Source: Crocinitomicaceae bacterium (GTDB taxonomy: Bacteria; Bacteroidota; Bacteroidia; Flavobacteriales_D; Crocinitomicaceae). From it: a DNA stretch of 7,986 nt. The stretch spans positions 1-7,986 of the forward strand of contig WTIB01000153.1 in the NCBI GenBank assembly GCA_011522905.1. The letters are read 5' to 3'. The position numbers and the translations under genes are program-made. A model generated the notes under the pieces. The model saw nothing but the letters and a program-made list of their open reading frames with translations, was not told the origin of the DNA and made no database searches. Positions 1 through 7,742 of this stretch are shown here, piece by piece (the stretch's first letter is position 1; every line of letters starts with the position of its first letter).

Positions 1-1
1 A

Positions 2-838
2 TCTTTCTCCGTAAAGAAAGGCGAAATAGTTGGCTTTTTAGGGCCTAATGGGGCAGGTAAGAGTACGACAATGCGAATGATTACAGGTTTTCTTCCTGTG
101 TCATCCGGAGAAATATATGTTTCTGGTTTAAAGGTTGGAATTGACAATCTGAAGACACAACAAAAAATAGGATATCTTCCTGAAAACAATCCACTGTATG
201 TGGATATGTATGTAAAGGAATATCTTGAGTTTGTTGGTAGGATCTATAAGGTTTCCAATTTGAAAAGCAGAATCAAGGAGATGATTGAAGCTGTTGGATT
301 GGAATTAGAGCAACACAAAAAGATTGGAGCGCTTTCCAAAGGTTACAGGCAAAGAGTAGGTTTGGCCCAGGCAATTATTCATGATCCAGAAGTGCTTATA
401 CTGGACGAACCAACCTCGGGATTAGATCCAAATCAATTGGTTGAAATACGTGAACTGATAAAGTCGATTGGTAAAGAAAAGACTCTTATGTTGTCGACGC
501 ACATCATGCAAGAGGCCGAGGCTATATGTGATAAAATTGTAATCATTTCAAAAGGAGAGATAGTAACCAATAAGAGCACTTTGGATCTGCAAAAACAGGC
601 TTCAGGAGAATTTCTTTTTGTGGAATTTCAGCAGGAGGTGAGTAAATCACAGCTGAAAAAAATCAAAGGCGTAGATGGTGTTGAATCCTATCATAATGGA
701 TTTCTTTTGAAGTCAAATTCATTAGATGAATTAAAGATTAATGTATCCCAATTTACTCAAGAAAATAATTTGGTAATTATGACCTTGAACACTGAGAGTA
801 AATCATTGGAAGAAATATTTAAGGACCTAACTGTATAA
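2..838 (+). CDS. gldA: GldA-like ABC transporter ATP-binding protein (5' partial)
   Basis: This is the ATPase subunit of an ABC-2 type transporter, acting on the cytoplasmic side of the inner membrane. The open frame runs in from the window edge. The first internal ATG, at 71, lies after Walker A and cannot be the true start, so only about 20-25 N-terminal residues are probably missing. Visible motifs are Walker A GPNGAGKST (41-67), a Q-loop region reading YLPENNPLY, the signature LSKGYRQ (332-352), Walker B VLILDEP followed by the D-loop SGLD (392-427), and the H-loop STH (494-502). The Q-loop glutamine appears as Glu, which is common in this subfamily. The stretch HKKIGALSKGYRQRVGLA closely matches my memory of GldA from Flavobacterium gliding motility, where GldA works with GldF and GldG. 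Those partners are not downstream here, so a role in gliding is an inference. GldA-like proteins also occur in non-gliding Bacteroidota. Confidence 0.88.
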   Translation, partial: SFSVKKGEIVGFLGPNGAGKSTTMRMITGFLPVSSGEIYVSGLKVGIDNLKTQQKIGYLPENNPLYVDMYVKEYLEFVGRIYKVSNLKSRIKEMIEAVGLELEQHKKIGALSKGYRQRVGLAQAIIHDPEVLILDEPTSGLDPNQLVEIRELIKSIGKEKTLMLSTHIMQEAEAICDKIVIISKGEIVTNKSTLDLQKQASGEFLFVEFQQEVSKSQLKKIKGVDGVESYHNGFLLKSNSLDELKINVSQFTQENNLVIMTLNTESKSLEEIFKDLTV

Positions 839-839
839 G

Positions 840-2114
840 ATGAATTTTATTGAAGAATTGAGATGGAGGGGAATGATACATGACATCATGCCCGGAACCG
901 AAGAAGCTTTACAAGAAAAATCATCTTCGGGTTATATTGGGTTTGATCCAACCTCAGATTCATTACATATTGGAAGCTTGGTTCAAATCATGACTCTTGT
1001 TCATTTTCAAAGGGCCGGTCACAAACCAATCGCACTTATCGGCGGAGCCACTGGAATGGTTGGAGATCCATCGGGAAAATCTCAAGAAAGAAATTTACTC
1101 GATAAGGCCACCATTGAAAAAAATATTAAAGGTGTTAAAAGTCAGTTGGAGAAATTCTTGGACTTTGAAGGCGAAAATGCAGCTGAGCTTGTAAATAATG
1201 CGGATTGGTTTGATTCGATGAATTTTCTGAGCTTTATTAGAGATGTTGGAAAACACATATCGGTCAATTATATGATGGCAAAGGATTCTGTAAAATCAAG
1301 GCTAGAAACTGGAATGTCATTTACTGAATTTACCTACCAATTGGTACAAGGGTATGATTTCTTTCACCTTCATCATCAGAAAAATTGTATTGTACAGCTT
1401 GGCGGGTCTGATCAATGGGGAAACATTGTTACAGGGACGGAATTGATTAGAAGAAAGTCTGGAAAATCGGCCTTTGCTGTTACCACACCACTCATTAAAA
1501 AAGCAGATGGTTCGAAATTTGGAAAGACCGAAAGTGGAAATATATGGTTGGATTCTGATAAAACTTCACCATATGCATTTTACCAGTATTGGCTAAATGT
1601 TTCGGATGAAGACGCCTCAAATTTTATAAAAATATTTACTTTATTTTCTGAAGCCGAGATTTCATCTTTTCAATCTACTCATGATGAGGCGCCTCATCAA
1701 AGATTTTTGCAGAAAAAAATTGCTGAAGACATTACAAAAAGAGTACATGGACAACAAGCACTAGATCAGGCTATAAATGCTTCTAAAATTTTGTTTGGTA
1801 AGTCTACTAAAGAGGACTTAATGCGTCTGTCAGATCAAGATTTCCTCGCTGTGTTTAATGGTGTTCCTCAAGCATCGATTCAAAAAGAGGACATAGAAAA
1901 TGGGATTTCAATTATTGACGCATTGGTTTCAAAATCCGGATTCTTAAAGTCGAATGGAGAGGCTAGAAGGGAGTTGAAAGCAAACTCAATCTCTGTGAAC
2001 AAGGAAAAAGTCAACGATCAGTTCGAGCTTAAGAATGAGGATTTAATTAATCAAAAATATGTCCTTCTAGGAAAAGGTAAAAAAACGAATTTTATTCTGT
2101 GTCTTGAGGGCTAA
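840..2114 (+). CDS. tyrS: Tyrosyl-tRNA synthetase
   Basis: This cytoplasmic class I aminoacyl-tRNA synthetase charges tRNA-Tyr with tyrosine using ATP. At 424 residues it is the usual length for bacterial TyrS. The Rossmann catalytic domain carries the HIGH-type motif as HIGS (residues 43-46) and the KMSKS-type loop as KFGKT (226-230), the same form as in E. coli TyrS. The tyrosine-site region includes GYDFFHLHH (171-179) and LGGSDQWGN (187-195). An S4-like RNA-binding domain covers about residues 356-424 and ends in GKGKKTNFIL. The ATG begins one base after the stop of the upstream ABC ATPase gene, so co-transcription and translational coupling are likely. No separate promoter is evident, because the upstream sequence is coding. 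The gene appears intact and ordinary. Confidence 0.97.
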   Translation: MNFIEELRWRGMIHDIMPGTEEALQEKSSSGYIGFDPTSDSLHIGSLVQIMTLVHFQRAGHKPIALIGGATGMVGDPSGKSQERNLLDKATIEKNIKGVKSQLEKFLDFEGENAAELVNNADWFDSMNFLSFIRDVGKHISVNYMMAKDSVKSRLETGMSFTEFTYQLVQGYDFFHLHHQKNCIVQLGGSDQWGNIVTGTELIRRKSGKSAFAVTTPLIKKADGSKFGKTESGNIWLDSDKTSPYAFYQYWLNVSDEDASNFIKIFTLFSEAEISSFQSTHDEAPHQRFLQKKIAEDITKRVHGQQALDQAINASKILFGKSTKEDLMRLSDQDFLAVFNGVPQASIQKEDIENGISIIDALVSKSGFLKSNGEARRELKANSISVNKEKVNDQFELKNEDLINQKYVLLGKGKKTNFILCLEG

Positions 2115-2128
2115 TCTAAATTTCCACC

Positions 2129-3187
2129 TTAAATAATCAGCATCGCGTCACCATAAGAGTAAAATCTATATTTCTCTTTTATGGCTTCTGCATAGGCTTT
2201 TTGCATCAATTCATGTCCACAAAAAGCAGAAATCATCATAAGCAAAGTTGAAAGTGGTGTATGAAAATTGGTTACCAAACAATTGGCAATTTTGAAATCA
2301 TACGGAGGAAAAATAAATTTATTCGTCCATCCATCGTAGGGTTTCAAGAATCCATCTGTAGATACAGCAGTTTCAATAGTTCTCATAGAAGTGGTGCCAA
2401 TTGCACATACCCTTTTTTTATTTCTTTTAGCCACGTTTACAAGATCAGCGGCTTCTTGTGTGATTGAGGCTTGCTCCGAATCCATTTTATGTTTGGTGAG
2501 GTCTTCAACCTCCACTGGTCTAAATGTTCCCAATCCAACATGCAGTGTGATTTCGGCCATATCAACACCTTTAAGTTCTAATCGTTTCAATAATTGTCTC
2601 GAGAAATGTAAACCTGCAGTTGGCGCTGCCACGGCTCCTTCTACTTTGGCAAAAATTGTTTGATACCTTTCTTCATCAGTTTCTTCGACATCCCGTTTGA
2701 TGTACTTCGGTAAAGGAGTTTCTCCTAGCTCAGTAATTTTAGCCTTAAAATCTTCATAGGGACCATCAAATAAAAATCGTAATGTTCTTCCTCTTGAAGT
2801 TGTGTTGTCAATGACCTCGGCAACCAATGAATCATCTTCTCCAAAATACAGTTTGTTTCCTATTCGGATTTTTCTTGCAGGGTCGACCAATACATCCCAA
2901 AGGAGGCTTTCTCTATTTAATTCTCTTAATAAGAACACCTCTATTTTCGCTCCTGTTTTCTCTTTATTTCCATACATTCTTGCAGGAAAAACTCGGGTAT
3001 TGTTCATGATCATCACATCGCCCTCATCAAAATAAGTAATAAGGTCTTTAAATAATTTATGTTCAATTTTACCCGTATCCTTATGCACTACCATTAATCT
3101 GGATTCGTCTCGATTTTCACTAGGATATTTGGCAATTAATTCTTCAGGAAGTTCATAGTTGAATTCCGATAATTTCATCTTACTCAT
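2129..3187 (-). CDS. queA: tRNA preQ1(34) S-adenosylmethionine ribosyltransferase-isomerase
   Basis: QueA transfers and rearranges the ribosyl part of S-adenosylmethionine onto preQ1 at position 34 of tRNAs with GUN anticodons, giving epoxyqueuosine in the cytoplasm. The 352-residue product is full length. Recognisable blocks are NNTRVFPAR (62-70), GAVAAPTAGLHF (184-195), HVGLGTFRPV (216-225), GTTSMRT (264-270), NFHTP (307-311) and the C-terminal RFYSYGDAML (341-350). The start at 3187 gives MSKMKLSEF. The second ATG, at 3178, gives the MKLSEF start common in the family and is equally plausible. The gene converges on tyrS with 14 bases between stops. It lies downstream of the MBOAT gene on the same strand but has its own promoter in the 87-base gap. 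Its function does not connect with the acyltransferase operon. Confidence 0.96.
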   Translation of the reverse strand: MSKMKLSEFNYELPEELIAKYPSENRDESRLMVVHKDTGKIEHKLFKDLITYFDEGDVMIMNNTRVFPARMYGNKEKTGAKIEVFLLRELNRESLLWDVLVDPARKIRIGNKLYFGEDDSLVAEVIDNTTSRGRTLRFLFDGPYEDFKAKITELGETPLPKYIKRDVEETDEERYQTIFAKVEGAVAAPTAGLHFSRQLLKRLELKGVDMAEITLHVGLGTFRPVEVEDLTKHKMDSEQASITQEAADLVNVAKRNKKRVCAIGTTSMRTIETAVSTDGFLKPYDGWTNKFIFPPYDFKIANCLVTNFHTPLSTLLMMISAFCGHELMQKAYAEAIKEKYRFYSYGDAMLII

Positions 3188-3221
3188 AGGTGCCTGTATT
3201 TGATTTTATGGTCAAAGTGAG

Positions 3222-3253
3222 CAAAGATACAATATGAAACACCCGTTTGTCAA
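3222..3253 (-). promoter_or_regulatory. Bacteroidota-type sigma promoter of queA
   Basis: Read on the minus strand, a TTG -33 element (3251-3253, within CTTGAC) is followed after 21 bases by TATCTTTG (3222-3229). The second box fits the TAnnTTTG -7 consensus of the Bacteroidota housekeeping sigma factor, and the spacing lies within the usual range. Transcription would begin near 3215, leaving a leader of about 28 bases before the ATG at 3187. The site lies in the gap after the MBOAT stop codon, so queA can be expressed independently of the upstream operon. The assignment rests on motif and position only. Confidence 0.7.
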
Positions 3254-3274
3254 GTATTTCGTTACATTTCTACT

Positions 3275-4936
3275 TTAAAATTGAAAATAAACAAATGGTT
3301 TAAAGGTATCTGAAAATGCTTGATATATGATAATCAGTATGATAGCTACTACTGCCGATTGTAAAACCATTGGAAGAGCGGTAAATTTTCGTTCTCCAAA
3401 TTCTTTCACTTTTGAAGGAAGCCAATGTAAAATATATCCAAAGATCATGACATAAAGCGCCGTATCAAAACCAGTCATCAATGTATTAAAGGTATCTGAA
3501 TTTAAGTCAAAATGATACCATATTTGGGTAAGCATATTTGCTGGAGCACCGTCATCTTCTAATCTAAACCAAATTCTGGTAAAGGTGATAAAATTGAAAG
3601 TGAAAAGAATTCTCCAAAAACGAGTAAATAAAGTTGTCGAATTCTCATATGGGCTTATTTTTCGCCAATGGTTATAAATGATAAGAGCAGCTCCATTCAT
3701 CGCACCCCATATGACAAAGTTTTCACTTGCTCCGTGCCAAAGTCCACCTATAACCATAGTAATGATTAAATTGAGATCTCGATGAACATATCGTTTGAAT
3801 CCTGGAAAAAGCAGTGAAACGCCGATATATATAATCATTAGTCCGAGATAAATGAATAACAACCAATACCATTGGGTAATAAATATCAAAAAGATGAGTA
3901 TGACCATTGTGGCAATATAAGTTCCGATACCGCCACTTCTGTTACCTCCTAATGGAATGTATAAATAGTCCCTTAGCCATGATCCGAGTGATTTATGCCA
4001 ACGCCTCCAAAAATCGGCAACACTTATGGCTTTATATGGAGAGTTGAAATTTTCCAGCAGCTTAAACCCCATCAGTCTCGATACACCAATAGCTATATCT
4101 GTATATCCTGAAAAATCACCATAAATCTGAAGTGAGTATCCCCACATGGCAAGAATACTTATAAATCCAGGGAAAGCCTCTGGAGCATCTGCTACTTTAT
4201 CAATAAAATGAATGGCGATATAATCGGCGAGAACAACCTTTTTAATAAAGCCTTTTACAATTTGGATAATGGCCCAGCTAAAGTCAGTATGATTTAGCTG
4301 ATATGGTTGCCTGATTTGTGGGATAAAATCTCTTGCTCTAACGATTGGTCCTGCAACCAATTGTGGGAAAAAACTAACAAAAAAGGCATAATCAAAAAAA
4401 TTCTTGACGGGTTTTACCTCTTTTCTGTAAATGTCTACCACATAGCTAATGCTCTGAAATGTGAAAAAGGAAACCCCAACGGGAAGAACAATTATATCGA
4501 CAAATGACCCCTGTCCCAAAACACTATTTCCTATCTGTGCAAAGACATTAAAAATTTCATATTTGGTATGAAACATTTCATTGAAAGACTCGGTGAAAAA
4601 GTAGGCGTATTTGAAATACCCGAGCGTAAGAATATTAAACAATACAGATAGGGTTACAAAAGCCTTTTTCTTCAAAATAGATACACTATTCCAAACCCCT
4701 TTTCCAATAAAATAATTGATTACAATGCTGGAGAAAAGCAATAAAACGAGCAATCCTGAAGTTTTGAAATAAAAGAAAAGACTTGCTACAAATAAGAAAA
4801 TACTCCTTGTAAGTTTGAATTTATGGATATAGCTAAAAATGGCTATGACCAATAAGAAAAATATCCAAAAGTCAAGCTGAGTGAAAATGAGTGGATGATT
4901 TTCGTCAAACGTCAACAGGTTGTCAAATCTCGTCAT
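3275..4936 (-). CDS. MBOAT-family membrane O-acyltransferase (AlgI/PatA/DltB-like)
   Basis: This polytopic inner-membrane protein belongs to the membrane-bound O-acyltransferase family. Relatives such as AlgI, PatA and DltB pass acyl groups from a cytoplasmic donor across the membrane for modification of surface polymers. The 553-residue sequence is mostly hydrophobic segments. Hallmarks are FPQLVAGPIVR (190-200), the YGDFSGYTDIAIG core (272-284), DFWRRWHKSLGSWLRDYLYIP (308-328), with its conserved His314, and GGLWHGA (397-403), whose His401 is the expected catalytic residue. It ends in the family-typical PFVYFQF. Between the GGNR motif (330-333) and the segment leading to His401 there are about 55 residues with two strongly hydrophobic stretches (near 341-356 and 358-377); I recall about ten there in AlgI. 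Its ATG overlaps the stop of the upstream SGNH gene as ATGA. The acceptor and acyl group cannot be read from the sequence; acetyl is the default guess. Confidence 0.93.
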   Translation of the reverse strand: MTRFDNLLTFDENHPLIFTQLDFWIFFLLVIAIFSYIHKFKLTRSIFLFVASLFFYFKTSGLLVLLLFSSIVINYFIGKGVWNSVSILKKKAFVTLSVLFNILTLGYFKYAYFFTESFNEMFHTKYEIFNVFAQIGNSVLGQGSFVDIIVLPVGVSFFTFQSISYVVDIYRKEVKPVKNFFDYAFFVSFFPQLVAGPIVRARDFIPQIRQPYQLNHTDFSWAIIQIVKGFIKKVVLADYIAIHFIDKVADAPEAFPGFISILAMWGYSLQIYGDFSGYTDIAIGVSRLMGFKLLENFNSPYKAISVADFWRRWHKSLGSWLRDYLYIPLGGNRSGGIGTYIATMVILIFLIFITQWYWLLFIYLGLMIIYIGVSLLFPGFKRYVHRDLNLIITMVIGGLWHGASENFVIWGAMNGAALIIYNHWRKISPYENSTTLFTRFWRILFTFNFITFTRIWFRLEDDGAPANMLTQIWYHFDLNSDTFNTLMTGFDTALYVMIFGYILHWLPSKVKEFGERKFTALPMVLQSAVVAIILIIIYQAFSDTFKPFVYFQF

Positions 4937-6246
4937 TTCCGTGAGTTATCTTTTTCGTTTAAGCATTCTACTTGATTTAAGTATTTCAAAAATGCATCTA
5001 TATATAATTCTCCTTTAAGATGGTATCCTTCTTTTGTAAAGTGCACATAATCATTTCTCATAAGCCCCTCCATTCTCCAGGTATTCGAAGAGCCTAGGCC
5101 TCCCATAAAACCATAGAAGTCCCATACACCACATCCGTATTCCTCTGCAAGCTCAACAATGACTTTTCGTTGTCTTTCCGTATTTTTATTGGGATATCTT
5201 TTTTTATAATAGCAATCATTTGGAACGGTCAATAAAATCGCACAGTGAGGGTTCGCTTGTAAAACGAGATCCATCATTTTTCTCAAGTTTTCCTTATAAA
5301 CTTCAGGTTTAAAATCAGAAAAGGGAACAAACCCATCATTGGTCCCAACAGAAAAAGCGAAGTAATCAGGAGGTGAAAGCTTCAAGTCGCGAAGAAAATA
5401 TTCATTATCAAGATAGGTATACAATCCTGCACCATTAATCCCAATTGAATTGTATGAAATACCGGGTAAATCATTCAATAATTCAAATCCATAAAGGTCT
5501 AGGCGAAATGATTTTTTTGTGGTCCGAATAAATTGCATATCGAGTGTTTTTATTGGATCAGTGAATCTAATTTCAGTATATCCCATATCCGCACATCGTC
5601 TAACAGATTGTATTAATAATTCATCGTCACCAAAATTAAATTCATAAGGAATTAATCCACTATTGTGATATATTCTTAATGCATTGATTGGCGGACTAAC
5701 ACGTGTTTTTTTATGCTTAAAGGTTAGCTGAATCAAAGAATCTGTACAAGAAATAGCTGCACCGGTAATTCCATAATGAAGGAATTCGGGTCTATGAATC
5801 ACACTCCTGTATCCGCTCCATGTATTTGATGAGCTAAATCGATAATTACTCGGATTATTGGTTTTAGCAAGATTAAATGGAAACACAAGACCTCTTTCTC
5901 CTGAAAGTCCAGGCCAATTTGATTGAATAAAGCTTCTAAAATCGTGGGTATAGATATCTGCTTGAATATGCGAGCCTCCGATATGATAGAATTGCAGTTT
6001 TCGGTCTTTCAATAAAATCATCGAGTCCAAATTTTCATACAAGTAATCCCAATTTGGATTTGAATCTGATGGAAATTGAAAATAATTTTGATCAAAATCA
6101 ATGAATGGGAATTGATTCATGGCATTGGTATCTATACTTATCGCATTTAATCTTATACCTTCCCGTGTATAGCTTGAATCTTGACTAAAAAAAGCATTTG
6201 GAAATGACCAAATCAATAGTAAAAAGAGTATTTTTTTAAGGTACAT
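4933..6246 (-). CDS. Secreted SGNH/GDSL-family hydrolase or acyltransferase with variant GGS motif
   Basis: The 437-residue protein starts with a likely Sec signal peptide (about residues 1-21: lysines at 4-5, then a hydrophobic core), placing it in the periplasm or beyond. SGNH-fold residues are visible: nucleophile Ser92 in HIGGSHIQAD (88-97), the block II glycine region GINGAG (269-274), block III GTNDG with Asn303, and the C-terminal pair Asp399/His402 in NDYVHF. The usual GDS of block I is GGS here, but the residues expected for catalysis remain. About 175 residues separate blocks I and II, far more than in a minimal GDSL enzyme, so an extra domain is inserted. The upstream gene product shares the block I pattern, a WDFY/WDLY plus MGG motif and the DYVHF end, so the two are divergent paralogs. 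The start overlaps the upstream stop by 11 bases. Next to an MBOAT gene, a role in transferring or removing O-acyl groups on a surface glycan is inferred. Confidence 0.85.
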   Translation of the reverse strand: MYLKKILFLLLIWSFPNAFFSQDSSYTREGIRLNAISIDTNAMNQFPFIDFDQNYFQFPSDSNPNWDYLYENLDSMILLKDRKLQFYHIGGSHIQADIYTHDFRSFIQSNWPGLSGERGLVFPFNLAKTNNPSNYRFSSSNTWSGYRSVIHRPEFLHYGITGAAISCTDSLIQLTFKHKKTRVSPPINALRIYHNSGLIPYEFNFGDDELLIQSVRRCADMGYTEIRFTDPIKTLDMQFIRTTKKSFRLDLYGFELLNDLPGISYNSIGINGAGLYTYLDNEYFLRDLKLSPPDYFAFSVGTNDGFVPFSDFKPEVYKENLRKMMDLVLQANPHCAILLTVPNDCYYKKRYPNKNTERQRKVIVELAEEYGCGVWDFYGFMGGLGSSNTWRMEGLMRNDYVHFTKEGYHLKGELYIDAFLKYLNQVECLNEKDNSRK

Positions 6247-7723
6247 CTTTTTTATTTTTTTCAGTAATACTATTCAATTCCCAGTCTTTGTATGCCGATA
6301 TCAAGGCATTATAAAATAATTGAGATGCCTTACTTGCTCCTTTTGTTGAAAAATGAACATAATCTTTACCAGCAAGCCCATTATTAACCCATGCGAACAT
6401 TGAATTTTTCCCTCCCATGGCGTCATATAAATCCCAATAAGAAGCTCCTGCTTTCAAGCTTTGGTGTTTCATTTGTTCAACACAATACGGCAAAAATGAA
6501 AAAGTAGAATAAATACCCTCTTTATATTGAGCCATATCACTTGGCCCAATTACAATAATAGCAGCATCCTTTGAACAGCTTTGTACATATTCAATTTGTT
6601 TTCTAAATCGGTAAGCATATCCCCGAACCGAGCTGCTGTCTTTGAAGAAAGGCACTGAATTCCCTCCAAATTGCATAATGATAAGCTTTGTATTTAGTTC
6701 TTTATGCATAAAGGACATTGACTTATAATCTACTGCTTCAAAACTTGTGCCTGATGAACCTCTCATGGCAATATTTGACATTTGTACACCAATATCTCCT
6801 TCAATTGAAATGGCATTAATGATAGGACTTGAGGTAGATTTAAATATAATTTTAAGCTTCTCAGGAGTGCTTGGAAATTTCCACTTAAATACATTTGCTA
6901 AGCCATCTGTTTTAAGGGAATCTTTCACAATAAGTTCTCCTTTGTTATAAATTTCTATAAAACAAGGTGAATTACAAGAGTTGTAATAAACAGATAGATT
7001 GTTATATCTCTTACATCGAGAATACGCCACATTTGAAGGTGTTAATTCTATCCACGCCTCGCTAGGTATTCCTTTACTTGCTTTTGAACTGTCTATCTGG
7101 AATACAGCAGAGGAGAGCATAATGCCATACTTATTAGAGCTCAACTTTTCCTTACCAAAGATGATTTTTCTTTGAAAATTCGATGAATAATTATGGCGAA
7201 AGGAAATTGTGCTATAAACGTTTATTGCAGGAATAAGTCCCGGTCCGGCACCTCCAAATTGTGTTTGAAGACGTTGTCGAATAAATGAGGTCATGCGGTC
7301 TCCTTCGATTTGAGAATCACCATAATGACAAATATTAACCTTCTTTTTATTTTTTGAGGCAGATGAAAGCGCTGAGAAAAAAGTATACAAACTTGACTTA
7401 GATTTTTCGTTCATATGAAGTCGCGTTTTACTTTTAACAGCTAATACGGTATCCCTTGTGGGAAGCCCTAATGATAAAGAATCAGATTGAGCGGTTTTAA
7501 GAAACTCCTTGTCTTGATTGTCACTAATGTTAACGTCATCCAAAAAATCAAGATCTTTATTCTCCTGAGTAACTGGGTTTAAAAGATTCTCCCACGTCAT
7601 AAACCTGATTTTGATTCCAAATAAATCATACCCATCTTTTGGGGCAAAGTATACTACAGGTAAAAGAATCATAGACGTAAGCAATAGAAAAAAAAGTATG
7701 TGTCTTGGTTGATATTCCTTCAT
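6236..7723 (-). CDS. Membrane-anchored SGNH/GDSL-family hydrolase or acyltransferase
   Basis: This 495-residue protein is the first gene of the three-gene operon. A single hydrophobic segment (about 8-27) after a short basic N-terminus predicts a signal anchor with the remainder in the periplasm. A polar, probably flexible linker follows (about 55-110). The SGNH domain begins with canonical GDSQ in HYGDSQIEGD (nucleophile Ser137). Block II glycine lies in RGSSGTS (321-327), block III is FGGNS with Asn355, and the catalytic pair is Asp454/His457 in KDYVHFS. Residues about 165-315, between blocks I and II, form an inserted region rich in alternating hydrophobic and polar residues that looks like a beta-sandwich, possibly glycan-binding. 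It includes close cysteines at 250 and 254. Asp136 of the GDS motif is kept, unlike in the downstream paralog. By analogy with PatB, AlgX and DltD it may transfer or remove acyl groups delivered by the MBOAT; the sequence does not show which. Confidence 0.85.
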   Translation of the reverse strand: MKEYQPRHILFFLLLTSMILLPVVYFAPKDGYDLFGIKIRFMTWENLLNPVTQENKDLDFLDDVNISDNQDKEFLKTAQSDSLSLGLPTRDTVLAVKSKTRLHMNEKSKSSLYTFFSALSSASKNKKKVNICHYGDSQIEGDRMTSFIRQRLQTQFGGAGPGLIPAINVYSTISFRHNYSSNFQRKIIFGKEKLSSNKYGIMLSSAVFQIDSSKASKGIPSEAWIELTPSNVAYSRCKRYNNLSVYYNSCNSPCFIEIYNKGELIVKDSLKTDGLANVFKWKFPSTPEKLKIIFKSTSSPIINAISIEGDIGVQMSNIAMRGSSGTSFEAVDYKSMSFMHKELNTKLIIMQFGGNSVPFFKDSSSVRGYAYRFRKQIEYVQSCSKDAAIIVIGPSDMAQYKEGIYSTFSFLPYCVEQMKHQSLKAGASYWDLYDAMGGKNSMFAWVNNGLAGKDYVHFSTKGASKASQLFYNALISAYKDWELNSITEKNKKDVP

Positions 7724-7742
7724 CTCAGGATTCTTCTTTAAA

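Noticed and set aside
2112..2131. Search for a bidirectional terminator between tyrS and queA
   Set aside because: The 14 bases between the stop codons contain no inverted repeat, and no stable GC-rich stem was found in the adjacent gene ends.
2261..3035. Several plus-strand open frames of 60-90 codons opposite queA
   Set aside because: They lie entirely antisense to a clearly conserved gene, show no recognisable domain and have no supporting start signals.
3238..3262. Possible stem GAAATAC / GTGTTTC after the MBOAT stop (minus strand)
   Set aside because: It needs a G-U pair, has no following T run, and its loop contains the -33 element of the queA promoter. It is not a convincing terminator.
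6241..6262. A-rich runs (A7, A6) at the overlap of the two SGNH genes, considered as a programmed frameshift site
   Set aside because: Both genes have complete termini, and the second begins with its own ATG and signal peptide. Termination-reinitiation explains the overlap better than a fusion.
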